A stretch of 64,000 nt of DNA from Turritopsis dohrnii. Its lineage: Eukaryota; Cnidaria; Hydrozoa; Anthoathecata; Oceaniidae. Of this stretch, positions 13,170 through 24,733 are shown one piece after another. The notes below the pieces were generated by a model, which made no database searches, was not told the origin of the DNA, and worked only from the letters and a program-made list of their open reading frames with translations. Location: NCBI GenBank assembly GCA_027922465.2, contig BQMF02000791.1, positions 1-64,000 on the forward strand, given 5' to 3'. Positions within the stretch are counted from its first letter, which is position 1. Each line of letters opens with the position of its first letter. A program made the translations under genes and the position numbers.

Positions 13170-16100
13170 ATGAATGAAGAAGGGGAAAACCAAATTCTTC
13201 AAAGCACAGGAGTGGACGATGAAGTTCAAAATATTTACGATGTAGAGACTACGGAGCGTATTGACGCAGGTAGCACATGAAAACGATCCCTTACTCATGT
13301 GAGTGAACAAGAGGGGGAACCGAGTTATAAAACAGAACGATTCAAGCCTTTGCCTGATGAGGCATTGAATGTATGGGCTCTACCTGAAGAACTGGCGAAT
13401 TATGCCAATAAGTATATGTTGAAGTTTGTCAATGACAAAACTATCATGGACACTGTTTTGAAAGAAAATCCAGTGCCATCGAACTTGGTTATGCCTGGAA
13501 AAATGGACGACTTCTTCAGAGAGTTATTGATTGAACAAAAGAAGAGGTCTGAAAGTGCTTTGGATGCAACACTGGAACGGATACAGCATAAAACTGTGTC
13601 TGTTTTTGGCCCACTGAGTAGGATTTGGTTAATTATCGAAGATGCATTGGCTGGTGAACAGGATCAGTGTGATTTGAGTTTGGACGAAATCTCAAATTAT
13701 ATAGAACAAACTGTCATGATGCTTGGACAAGCATTCAATAGTCTTTCTTACCATCGTAGACTGAATGCTTTGACTGCTGTCATGAGTGACAACAAGAAAG
13801 CTAAGAGTACTATACGAGACCAAGCATCGATCTTGGAACAGAATCAAACTACTCTATTTGGACACCAATTTCGCAAGCATGTGGTGGATACAGCAAAGGC
13901 TATGAAGGAATCCAAAGAGGTGTATAATCAGCGTGGTCGTCGTAACAATGAACAGCATAACAAACGGCCCTTTCGAAAGAGCCCCTCATTTCATCAGAGA
14001 GAAAATGGGGGGCGAACTGCGTTGTTCTTCAAACACCCGAAGAGCAGACAAGAATACAGTGGCAACAAGCACACATTCTCTGGTAAGAAAGGAAAACAGA
14101 AGGGAACCTTTCTGCAACCAGGCTTCAAAATTGATGGCAGTAAAACAGCTGCAAGTAACATCAATGATCCCATTGAGTCAGCTTACCAATATCCATCCTC
14201 TAGTAAAGAATTTGTTTGCCAAACAGCAGTTTCAAAATTGCCCTCTTGCAGGAAGACTGCAATATTTTATAAAAAATTGGCAAAAAGTAACAAGCGACCC
14301 AGAAATTTTGAATTGGGTGGCAGGTTTAGAAATTCCTTTCAGTCAGAAACCCTTGCAATTTCAATATCCACAACAAACGAAAATGAGTGTGGACCAAACA
14401 CTTCTGATAAACCAAGAAATAGAAGCCATGTTGCAGAAAGGGGCCATTCAAAGAGTACCCTCAGAGAGAGGGGAATTTGTGAGCAATTTATTTATAGTGC
14501 CCAAAAGGGACGGAGGGAACAGGCCTGTGATAAATCTAAAAAACCTGAACAGTCACATTCCATACCAGCACTTCAAGATGGAGGGGCTCCATGTTTTGAA
14601 GGAAATGTTGCAGGAGGGGGATTGGATGTGCAAAATAGACCTAAAGGATGCGTACTTTTGTGTCCCACTTCACAAAAAATCCAGGAAGTATGTCCGGTTT
14701 CAATGGCAAGGAAGTTTATACGAATTCCTTTGCCTATGTTTCGGCCTTGGTCCAGCACCAAGGATATTTACAAAACTTCTAAAAATTCCGATTGCAATTT
14801 TACGCCGCATCAACATCCGGATCATCATCTATCTCGACGATATGCTCTTGATGAGTCAAACAAAAGATCATTTGAAGATGGCACAAGACACTCTAATCTA
14901 CCTCCTGCAACACTTGGGTTTTGTCATAAACCTAAAGAAGTCCATATTGACACCTGTTCAGAGAATAGAATTTTTGGGCATGAAAATCGACTCAGTCGAC
15001 ATGACATTGTCATTACCACAGGGGAAGGTAGCAAAATTAGTGAGCCAATGTCAAGAGTTAGTGGAAAACCCAACAGTATCTGTTTTAAAATTGTCCAGTC
15101 TGATAGGTTCCCTATGTTCAACAGCCCAAGCAGTTGTGCCAGCTTTTCTTCAGCTGCGATATCTTCAACATCAGCAAATCCAAGCCTTGAACAAGGGCTA
15201 CTCTTATCAAAAGGTCATTACCTTAAATCAACTGTCAGTGGAGGAATTAAGGTGGTGGATAAACAATCTTCACTTAACCAATGGGCGGTCTCTCCTGTCA
15301 CCCGGGAAACAAATTCTGATACAAACCGACGCATCAAAGAAAGGCTGGGGAGCCCACTGCAAGGGACGCTCCATTGGGGGTCAGTGGTCCCGACAGGAAG
15401 CTGCTCTTCACATCAATTTTCTAGAGCTGAAGGCAGTGCAACTTGCTTTGTTGACATTTACAAGAATGTTCAAATTCCAAGCGGCTCATGTCCAGATGGA
15501 CAATATGACTGCCCTCTCTTATTTAGTGAAAATGGGGGGAACTCACAGCTTGGAAATGACAACTCTAGCAAAGGAGATTTGGAGCTTCTTGCTGCAGAAA
15601 CAGATCATGATTACTGCAGAATATTTGCCGGGAACACTGAATGTAGAGGCAGATCGTGCGTCACGGCAGTTCGACGATTCCAGCGAGTGGCTCCTCTCTC
15701 CAAATTTATTTCACCAAATTTGCAAACATCTAGGAAAACCAGAGATAGATCTGTTTGCATCCAGGGTGTGTCATCAGTTACCAGCATATATAGCCTGGAA
15801 ACCAGACCCTGGGAGTCAGGCAACAGATGCTCTACAACAGGATTGGCATCATCTCTTCCCATATGCATTCCCGCCATTTTCACTAATAGGTCGGGTGTTA
15901 GCCAAAGCCAAGAAGGAAAAAGTGTGCATGATTGTAGTAACTCCAGATTGGCAAACTCAGTCATGGTACACTCAGTTATTAGAAATGGCAGTGCAACCAC
16001 CACTGCTTTTACCCCAAACATGGGATCTGTTGTTGAGTCCCCAAAGGTTACCTCACCCTCTAGTGAAAGAGAACAAATTAAGGCTAGTGGCCTGGAAAAT

Positions 16101-17081
16101 TTCAGGAAAAGACTGGCAAGTGAAGGCATTTCAACAAGGGCTGCAAATCTTATCACAAGTGCCAGACGCACAGGCACAATATCTAATTACGAATCGGCCT
16201 GGCAAAAGTGGGCTAGCTGGTGTGGTCAACGACAGGTTGATCCCTTTACTTGCTCTTTGAATTTTATCCTTGATTTTCTTGCACATCTTTTCGAATTGAA
16301 TTACGAGTACAGTACCATTAATGGCCATAGGTCAGCTATATCTGCTTATCACGATGTCATTGATAACACGCCAGTTGGCAAACATCCTAGGGTTTGTGAA
16401 TTGATGGCAGGGGTTTTCAATGGAAATCCTCCAAAACCAAAGAATGTGTTTGTATGGGATGTTGATCAGGTTTTATCCCATCTGGATGGTTTACCATATA
16501 ATAACAACTTGTCTGATAGAGATTTGACTTTAAAGCTTACTATGTTATTAGCTCTTACCTCCGCAAGTAGGGTTTCGGAAATAAGATATTTGAATATAAG
16601 TAACATGGTTAAAAGTGAGGTATCTTATATTTTTCACTTAACGGAGCTTACCAAAACAAGGAGAAAAGGAAAGGCACCTCCAAGTATTGAGTTCTATGAG
16701 TTTCCTGCAAATAAAAATTTATGTGTTGTTTCTGTTCTAGATGAATATTTAACTAGATCAAGACCCTGGAGAGATAGTATAAAAACCCAACTGCTTATAA
16801 GTCCACTTAAACCTCATAGGGAGGTTGCCACCTCTACCATATCAGGCTGGGTGAAGAAGGTTCTAAAGGAGGCAGGGGTGAGCACACAAGGCAACAATTT
16901 CACAGCTCATTCCAGTCGTTCAGCATCTACATCTAAGGCTATGACCATGGGCTTATCTCTTGAAAAAATTTTAGAACGAGGTCAGTGGTCAGGAAAATCA
17001 ACTTGGCAAAAGCACTACCACAAGCCTCTAGTTAATACTGCCAAGGTGTATCAGGACTCCATTTTAGCAAACAACCAATGA
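13170..17081 (+). CDS. DIRS gag-like protein and tyrosine recombinase in one continuous frame (one nonsense codon near the start)
   Basis: The first ATG is at 13170. An in-frame TGA at 13278-13280 interrupts it; from 13281 the frame is open to 17081 (1260 codons counted from the GTG at 13299). Residues about 1-200 from 13299 are gag-like. About 960-1255 form a tyrosine recombinase: core Arg in ASRVSEIRYL (about residue 1091), HSSR (1204-1207) and the nucleophile Tyr in KHYHK (about 1240). Between them, the frame overlaps the RT frame for 2.3 kb, with Ser/Arg-rich sequence and no domain I recognise. The recombinase inserts the circular DNA intermediate. Whether gag and recombinase are made as one protein, or the 3' part is expressed separately, cannot be told. 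Confidence 0.85.
13933..16260 (+). CDS. DIRS reverse transcriptase, RNase H and methyltransferase-like polyprotein
   Basis: The frame is +1 relative to gag/recombinase, and the two overlap completely. The frame opens with GTG at 13933; the first ATG is at 13948, so translation may begin there or by frameshifting from gag. RT motifs are WMCKIDLKDAYFCVPLH and IYLDDMLLM (YLDD at residues about 300-303). RNase H follows (IQTDASKKGWGAH, LELKAVQLAL, NVEADRASR). The last third has PEIDLFASR and a PPFSLI...VTPDWQTQSWY region, which corresponds to the DAM-like methyltransferase domain described for DIRS1-group elements. No stop occurs in 775 codons, so the RT appears intact. Confidence 0.9.
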   Translation: MVVVTMNSITNGPFERAPHFIREKMGGELRCSSNTRRADKNTVATSTHSLVRKENRREPFCNQASKLMAVKQLQVTSMIPLSQLTNIHPLVKNLFAKQQFQNCPLAGRLQYFIKNWQKVTSDPEILNWVAGLEIPFSQKPLQFQYPQQTKMSVDQTLLINQEIEAMLQKGAIQRVPSERGEFVSNLFIVPKRDGGNRPVINLKNLNSHIPYQHFKMEGLHVLKEMLQEGDWMCKIDLKDAYFCVPLHKKSRKYVRFQWQGSLYEFLCLCFGLGPAPRIFTKLLKIPIAILRRINIRIIIYLDDMLLMSQTKDHLKMAQDTLIYLLQHLGFVINLKKSILTPVQRIEFLGMKIDSVDMTLSLPQGKVAKLVSQCQELVENPTVSVLKLSSLIGSLCSTAQAVVPAFLQLRYLQHQQIQALNKGYSYQKVITLNQLSVEELRWWINNLHLTNGRSLLSPGKQILIQTDASKKGWGAHCKGRSIGGQWSRQEAALHINFLELKAVQLALLTFTRMFKFQAAHVQMDNMTALSYLVKMGGTHSLEMTTLAKEIWSFLLQKQIMITAEYLPGTLNVEADRASRQFDDSSEWLLSPNLFHQICKHLGKPEIDLFASRVCHQLPAYIAWKPDPGSQATDALQQDWHHLFPYAFPPFSLIGRVLAKAKKEKVCMIVVTPDWQTQSWYTQLLEMAVQPPLLLPQTWDLLLSPQRLPHPLVKENKLRLVAWKISGKDWQVKAFQQGLQILSQVPDAQAQYLITNRPGKSGLAGVVNDRLIPLLAL

Positions 17082-17093
17082 ACGCTTTAAACT

Positions 17094-17262
17094 GAGGGTG
17101 CTGTGGAGTCTGGGTTCCAATATGATAGAGAATGGGCTCGATTATCCAATATTAGATCGACGGAGATTTTCATGAAATAAAATTCTTCAATTACGTAAGG
17201 CGCGTAGCGCCGCAATGTAATTGTGATTTTATGAGTGAAAATCGAAGTACGATCTAATATTG
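17094..17262. repeat. DIRS internal complementary region
   Basis: 17094-17181 is the reverse complement of the element's left terminus (about 13001-13092). 17183-17262 is the reverse complement of the right terminus (about 17517-17598). In DIRS elements this segment templates joining of the two ends in a circular intermediate. It contains the palindromic GGCGCGTAGCGCC. Confidence 0.9.
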
Positions 17263-17477
17263 TCCCACCCGCCTGCCCAGTCTTGTCATACATTCAAGAA
17301 CCCTTTGTTTATTCCTATTTTTAGGTAATCGATACTCGAACTATAACTACGCAAAGAAGTAATTTGTAGTTTATATATAAAAGAAAAAGAAAAATCGTTG
17401 TTAACATTTGTTGTTATTCCATGTGAGTTTTCCGTCAAGGTGACCGTGCGTCACAGACTAGCTTTCAAATAGTTTCG

Positions 17478-17598
17478 TCTGGGTTCCAATATGCTGCGAG
17501 AATGGGCTCGATTATCCAATATTAGATCGTACTTCGATTTTCACTCATAAAATCACAATTACATTGCGGCGCTACGCGCCTTACGTAATTGAAGAATT
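17478..17598. repeat. DIRS right inverted terminal repeat
   Basis: It begins TCTGGGTTCCAATATG and carries GGGCTCGATTATCCAATATT, the inverse of the left terminus at 13016-13075. The outermost bases (TTACGTAATTGAAGAA) match the second half of the internal complementary region. Confidence 0.85.
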
Positions 17599-17599
17599 T

Positions 17600-19472
17600 T
17601 CACTCTCTAAAATAATTTGCATCTTATGTATAATGTTTTATGTGTTTTGATTTTAAAAATAACCTCTCAAAAAATGGCTACAAAAATTTTAATCACGGAA
17701 CGATGTTGAGAAAGTACATCCAACTGATCTGAAAAATACAGCAACCGTTACTGAAATATCACAGCCCTGTTCACCAATGTTGCGCAGACCATCAAAAATG
17801 TAGTTCTCAAGATATCTTCCGAAAAGTACCTTGTACGATTCGAGATACAATGCAATGGTTCCCCGTGATTAAATAATGTAACGTCAAAATGGAAAAATTA
17901 CTCCTCACCCTTTTAATTAAAAACTCTGTAGGTATTTCAGATAAAGCATTTTACCTGCTCATTATCAACACTGCAAATCATAAACATATTTTTACTCGGA
18001 AGATCTGAAACACATAAAAAATACTCATATTTAATCCTTTCACGATGCGATATAGAAATAAATTTTTCATGGAACTCATAATCCAAGGTAAACAGAAGCT
18101 ATTTTGCTATTTCCTATTTTGAAAACCCAAACCCGTAAATCGTAAACGTGTCAAAACAAATTAATACCTTCAAGTGATTTTCATTTTACGAAGCTAAGAT
18201 TGGATATCCATATAGAATATTGTTCTTCACCAATCCAGAACATCATGGTTTAAAATTAATTTCTTCAAATTTCATTGTTTTTATTCGTCTTCCCTAAAGG
18301 AGAAGTAATGATGTAGAAAAACAAAACAAACAAAAAAAGTTCCAGAGCATATATACTTACTCTAAAAACATTAAAAAATCTTCGTGCAAAACTTTCATTA
18401 CTAACTTCGTTGTCTTGAAATTTCTTACTCTCGTACATTACCTGTTTTTCAAAATAGCCAATGAAAACTTGCTGGCAAACGAAGGTCAACGCTATCGATT
18501 CTTGATCTTGCGAACGATGAAATGCGCTGCAAGGGTTTCTGCTTATACTAATTGTGAATGTGTCTTGCGCGGTCTAACTGCCGCTATATGACCATGATTA
18601 AGAAGATAAAGTATAAAAAACTGGATGCACAGCTCATATAAGTGTATAGATTAGCAATATAGTAACACATAACTTACTATAGGCAGATTCTTCAGCTCAT
18701 AAAAAAATTGCCACCACTGAATATTATTCAAATCGAGTATACGTGAGGTGTTTGGAATCCAAATTTTCTACAAAATAATGACAATAATGGATTATCATAT
18801 AAGGTGAATCCCACACCACAGCACAACACAACTACTTCTGTAGATTGAAACTATGTTTCAGGTCAAAAAGTGCCTCACTATGTTGGTGATGTTGTTCAAA
18901 AATATATTTCAAAACTGATGCCCTAATCAAACTGAACTGATCCTTGTGGAAGTGATATAGGAAATGCAGAGATATTTGAAAAGATACATAAGAATTAACA
19001 TTATCTGATTGACTCAGATTTACACAGAACATTATACTAAAGGCTGAAATACACTATCATTTTTCAATGATCATTTTTCAATCATCATTGAAAAATGATA
19101 AGTTGAACATGTTCAACTTTTAATTTTTCAATGTCATTTTTTTTTTTTGTTTCGAATCGAATCTATTGTTTTCGCACACAACACAAGGCATGTTCACCGA
19201 TTTGATTGTAGAACACTAATAACTCAACAATTAATGAAGATCCCGCATGGATAGGCTAGCAAACATTTAATTCAGTACATATTTAATATATTATAATTAC
19301 TAACTGTAATGCTGGATCTAAAAGATAGAAGTTAAAATAAATATATCATTCTCCAGTTTTACGTTCAGTCTATACTAAAGCACAATAAACTTGGGCAAAA
19401 ATAACACTTCAAGAGAAATTTGCTTAAAAGTTACATCACTTTCCCTGAAATAGTAATTCGAATAACTTTGTT
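17600..19472. other. Non-coding stretch with dispersed repeats and small palindromes
   Basis: 17700-17890 is an inverted copy of a repeat inside the element at 4927-6304 (shared word CATTGCATTGTATC beside CACGGGGAA). 17940-18045 resembles the DNA just left of the DIRS element (shared GGAAGATCTGAAAC). Around 19055-19140 are palindromes, including the perfect AAGTTGAACATGTTCAACTT and repeated ATTGAAAAATGAT. The frame at 18265-18489 (minus) has no ATG start and no domain. Confidence 0.5.
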
Positions 19473-22400
19473 CCATGGCCGCTGTCGGGCGGACACCAGT
19501 TGCGGACGCGTACCTTCCACACAACCGGAACAACGAGGCAGGAAAGACCAGTGTGACATTATTTTATAGGCCACTTGAAAAAAAACCGTCACGCCAAAAT
19601 AAAAACGTCACGCTTGGCAATTTGGGACGGAGGAACTGAAGTAAGCGAGACCAACCGTGCCCAATGTCTTTGTACCATGGCCGCTGTCGGGCGGACACCA
19701 GTTGCGGACGCGTACCTTCCACACAACCGGAACAACGAGGCAGGAAAGACCAGTGTGACATTATTTTATAGGCCACTTGAAAAAAAACCGTCACGCCAAA
19801 AAAAAAACGTCACGCTTGGCAATTTGGGACGAAGGAACTGAAGTAAGCGAGACCAACCGTGCCCAATGTCTTTGTACCATGGCCGCTGTCGGGCGGACAC
19901 CAGTTGCGGACGCGTACCTTCCACACAACCGGAACAACGAGGCAGGAAAGACCAGTGTGACATTATTTTATAGGCCACTTGAAAAAAAACCGTCACGCCA
20001 AAAAAAAAACGTCACGCTTGGCAATTTGGGACGAAGGAACTGAAGTAAGCGAGACCAACCGTGCCCAATGTCTTTGTACCATGGCCGCTGTCGGGCGGAC
20101 ACCAGTTGCGGACGCGTACCTTCCACACAACCGGAACAACGAGGCAAGAAAGACCAGTGTGACATTATTTTATAGGCCACTTGAAAAAAAACCGTCACGC
20201 CAAAAAAAAAACGTCACGCTTGGCAATTTGGGACGAAGGAACTGAAGTAAGCGAGACCAACCGTGCCCAATGTCTTTGTACCATGGCCGCTGTCGGGCGG
20301 ACACCAGTTGCGGACGCGTACCTTCCACACAACCGGAACAACGAGGCAAGAAAGACCAGTGTGACATTATTTTATAGGCCACTTGAAAAAAAACCGTCAC
20401 GCCAAAAAAAAAACGTCACGCTTGGCAATTTGGGACGAAGGAACCGAAGTAAGCGAGACCAACCGTGCCCAATGTCTTTGTACCATGGCCGCTGTCGGGC
20501 GGACACCAGTTGCGGACGCGTACCTTCCACACAACCGGAACAACGAGGCAAGAAAGACCAGTGTGACATTATTTTATAGGCCACTTGAAAAAAAACCGTC
20601 ACGCCAAAAATAAAACGTCACGCTTGGCAATTTGGGACGGAGGAACTGAAGTAAGCGAGACCAACCGTGCCCAATGTCTTTGTACCATGGCCGCTGTCGG
20701 GCGGACACCAGTTGCGGACGCGTACCTTCCACACAACCGGAACAACGAGGCAAGAAAGACCAGTGTGACATTATTTTATAGGCCACTTGAAAAAAAACCG
20801 TCACGCCAAAAAAAAAACGTCACGCTTGGCAATTTGGGACGAAGGAACCAAAGTAAGCGAGACCAACCGTGCCCAATGTCTTTGTACCATGGCCGCTGTC
20901 GGGCGGACACCAGTTGCGGACGCGTACCTTCCACACAACCGGAAAAACGAGGCAAGAAAGACCAGTGTGACATTATTTTATAGGCCACTTGAAAAAAAAC
21001 CGTCACGCCAAAATAAAAACGTCACGCTTGGCAATTTGGGACGGAGGAACTGAAGTAAGCGAGACCAACCGTGCCCAATGTCTTTGTACCATGGCCGCTG
21101 TCGGGCGGACACCAGTTGCGGACGCGTACCTTCCACACAACCGGAACAACGAGGCAAGGAAAGACCAGTGTGACATTATTTTATAGGCCACTTGAAAAAA
21201 AACCGTCACGCCAAAATAAAAACGTCACGCTTGGCAATTTGGGACGGAAGGAACTGAAGTAAGCGAGACCAACCGTGCCCAATGTCTTTGTACCATGGCC
21301 GCTGTCGGGCGGACACCAGTTGCGGACGCGTACCTTCCACACAACCGGAACAACGAGGCAAGAAAGACCAGTGTGACATTATTTTATAGGCCACTTGAAA
21401 AAAAACCGTCACGCCAAAATAAAAACGTCACGCTTGGCAATTTGGGACGGAGGAACTGAAGTAAGCGAGACCAACCGTGCCCAATGTCTTTGTACCATGG
21501 CCGCTGTCGGGCGGACACCAGTTGCGGACGCGTACCTTCCACACAACCGGAACAACGAGGCAAGAAAGACCAGTGTGACATTATTTTATAGGCCACTTGA
21601 AAAAAAACCGTCACGCCAAAAAAAAAACGTCACGCTTGGCAATTTGGGACGAAGGAACTGAAGTAAGCGAGACCAACCGTGCCCAATGTCTTTGTACCAT
21701 GGCCGCTGTCGGGCGGACACCAGTTGCGGACGCGTACCTTCCACACAACCGGAACAACGAGGCAAGAAAGACCAGTGTGACATTATTTTATAGGCCACTT
21801 GAAAAAAAACCGTCACGCCAAAAAAAAAACGTCACGCTTGGCAATTTGGGACGAAGGAACTGAAGTAAGCGAGACCAACCGTGCCCAATGTCTTTGTACC
21901 ATGGCCGCTGTCGGGCGGACACCAGTTGCGGACGCGTACCTTCCACACAACCGGAACAACGAGGCAAGAAAGACCAGTGTGACATTATTTTATAGGCCAC
22001 TTGAAAAAAAACCGTCACGCCAAAAAAAAAACGTCACGCTTGGCAATTTGGGACGAAGGAACTGAAGTAAGCGAGACCAACCGTGCCCAATGTCTTTGTA
22101 CCATGGCCGCTGTCGGGCGGACACCAGTTGCGGACGCGTACCTTCCACACAACCGGAACAACGAGGCAAGAAAGACCAGTGTGACATTATTTTATAGGCC
22201 ACTTGAAAAAAAACCGTCACGCCAAAAAAAAACGTCACGCTTGGCAATTTGGGACGAAGGAACTGAAGTAAGCGAGACCAACCGTGCCCAATGTCTTTGT
22301 ACCATGGCCGCTGTCGGGCGGACACCAGTTGCGGACGCGTACCTTCCACACAACCGGAACAACGAGGCAAGAAAGACCAGTGTGACATTATTTTATAGGC

Positions 22401-24733
22401 CACTTGAAAAAAAACCGTCACGCCAAAAAAAAAACGTCACGCTTGGCAATTTGGGACGAAGGAACTGAAGTAAGCGAGACCAACCGTGCCCAATGTCTTT
22501 GTACCATGGCCGCTGTCGGGCGGACACCAGTTGCGGACGCGTACCTTCCACACAACCGGAACAACGAGGCAAGAAAGACCAGTGTGACATTATTTTATAG
22601 GCCACTTGAAAAAAAACCGTCACGCCAAAAAAAAAACGTCACGCTTGGCAATTTGGGACGAAGGAACTGAAGTAAGCGAGACCAACCGTGCCCAATGTCT
22701 TTGTACCATGGCCGCTGTCGGGCGGACACCAGTTGCGGACGCGTACCTTCCACACAACCGGAACAACGAGGCAAGAAAGACCAGTGTGACATTATTTTAT
22801 AGGCCACTTGAAAAAAAACCGTCACGCCAAAAAAAAAACGTCACGCTTGGCAATTTGGGACGAAGGAACTGAAGTAAGCGAGACCAACCGTGCCCAATGT
22901 CTTTGTACCATGGCCGCTGTCGGGCGGACACCAGTTGCGGACGCGTACCTTCCACACAACCGGAACAACGAGGCAAGAAAGACCAGTGTGACATTATTTT
23001 ATAGGCCACTTGAAAAAAAAACCGTCACGCCAAAAAAAAAACGTCACGCTTGGCAATTTGGGACGAAGGAACTGAAGTAAGCGAGACCAACCGTGCCCAA
23101 TGTCTTTGTACCATGGCCGCTGTCGGGCGGACACCAGTTGCGGACGCGTACCTTCCACACAACCGGAACAACGAGGCAAGAAAGACCAGTGTGACATTAT
23201 TTTATAGGCCACTTGAAAAAAAACCGTCACGCCAAAAAAAAAACGTCACGCTTGGCAATTTGGGACGAAGGAACTGAAGTAAGCGAGACCAACCGTGCCC
23301 AATGTCTTTGTACCATGGCCGCTGTCGGGCGGACACCAGTTGCGGACGCGTACCTTCCACACAACCGGAACAACGAGGCAAGAAAGACCAGTGTGACATT
23401 ATTTTATAGGCCACTTGAAAAAAAACCGTCACGCCAAAAAAAAAAACGTCACGCTTGGCAATTTGGGACGAAGGAACTGAAGTAAGCGAGACCAACCGTG
23501 CCCAATGTCTTTGTACCATGGCCGCTGTCGGGCGGACACCAGTTGCGGACGCGTACCTTCCACACAACCGGAACAACGAGGCAAGAAAGACCAGTGTGAC
23601 ATTATTTTATAGGCCACTTGAAAAAAAACCGTCACGCCAAAAAAAAAACGTCACGCTTGGCAATTTGGGACGAAGGAACTGAAGTAAGCGAGACCAACCG
23701 TGCCCAATGTCTTTGTACCATGGCCGCTGTCGGGCGGACACCAGTTGCGGACGCGTACCTTCCACACAACCGGAACAACGAGGCAAGAAAGACCAGTGTG
23801 ACATTATTTTATAGGCCACTTGAAAAAAAACCGTCACGCCAAAAAAAAAACGTCACGCTTGGCAATTTGGGACGAAGGAACTGAAGTAAGCGAGACCAAC
23901 CGTGCCCAATGTCTTTGTACCATGGCCGCTGTCGGGCGGACACCAGTTGCGGACGCGTACCTTCCACACAACCGGAACAACGAGGCAAGAAAGACCAGTG
24001 TGACATTATTTTATAGGCCACTTGAAAAAAAACCGTCACGCCAAAAAAAAAACGTCACGCTTGGCAATTTGGGACGAAGGAACTGAAGTAAGCGAGACCA
24101 ACCGTGCCCAATGTCTTTGTACCATGGCCGCTGTCGGGCGGACACCAGTTGCGGACGCGTACCTTCCACACAACCGGAACAACGAGGCAAGAAAGACCAG
24201 TGTGACATTATTTTATAGGCCACTTGAAAAAAAACCGTCACGCCAAAAAAAAAACGTCACGCTTGGCAATTTGGGACGAAGGAACTGAAGTAAGCGAGAC
24301 CAACCGTGCCCAATGTCTTTGTACCATGGCCGCTGTCGGGCGGACACCAGTTGCGGACGCGTACCTTCCACACAACCGGAACAACGAGGCAAGAAAGACC
24401 AGTGTGACATTATTTTATAGGCCACTTGAAAAAAAACCGTCACGCCAAAAAAAAAACGTCACGCTTGGCAATTTGGGACGAAGGAACTGAAGTAAGCGAG
24501 ACCAACCGTGCCCAATGTCTTTGTACCATGGCCGCTGTCGGGCGGACACCAGTTGCGGACGCGTACCTTCCACACAACCGGAACAACGAGGCAAGAAAGA
24601 CCAGTGTGACATTATTTTATAGGCCACTTGAAAAAAAACCGTCACGCCAAAAAAAAAACGTCACGCTTGGCAATTTGGGACGAAGGAACTGAAGTAAGCG
24701 AGACCAACCGTGCCCAATGTCTTTGTACCATGG
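19473..24733. repeat. Tandem satellite, 202-bp unit, about 26 copies
   Basis: Successive CCATGGCCGCTG words are spaced 202 bp apart (19473, 19675, 19877 and so on), with a few 1-bp length changes in the A-tract. Units are near-identical. The unit is far richer in GC and CpG than the surrounding DNA and includes two CGTCACGC words on either side of an A-tract, plus CCATGG at the start. Frames of 76-155 codons on both strands repeat with the unit and are by-products of its low stop density. I see no sign of coding. The unit length is close to a nucleosome repeat, as in many centromeric or heterochromatic satellites. Confidence 0.97.

Larger units (their letters stand above)
13001..17600 (+). 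mobile_element. DIRS-type (tyrosine-recombinase) retrotransposon, near-complete
   Basis: It codes for a gag-like region, reverse transcriptase, RNase H, a DAM-methyltransferase-like region and a tyrosine recombinase. The outer ends share an inverted core of about 32 bp: GATCTAATATTGGATAATCG near 13026 and its complement near 17503. Just after the coding region, 17094-17262 is an internal complementary region. Its first half is complementary to the left end and its second half to the right end, meeting at about 17181-17183. This junction predicts boundaries at about 13001 and 17598. No target duplication is expected or seen. All diagnostic parts of a DIRS element are present. Confidence 0.92.

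Noticed and set aside
14573..16328. Minus-strand frames inside the DIRS element
   Set aside because: They are shadows of the intact RT and recombinase frames on the plus strand.
18265..18489. Possible exon on the minus strand with GTAATG and GTAAGT donor-like sites
   Set aside because: No ATG start, no domain and no partner exons with matching phase nearby.
19473..24733. Dozens of 76-155 codon frames on both strands of the 202-bp satellite, or a CRISPR-like array
   Set aside because: The frames are copies of one another dictated by the unit, occur on both strands and show no codon-level conservation. The repeats are contiguous without spacers, so it is not a CRISPR array.
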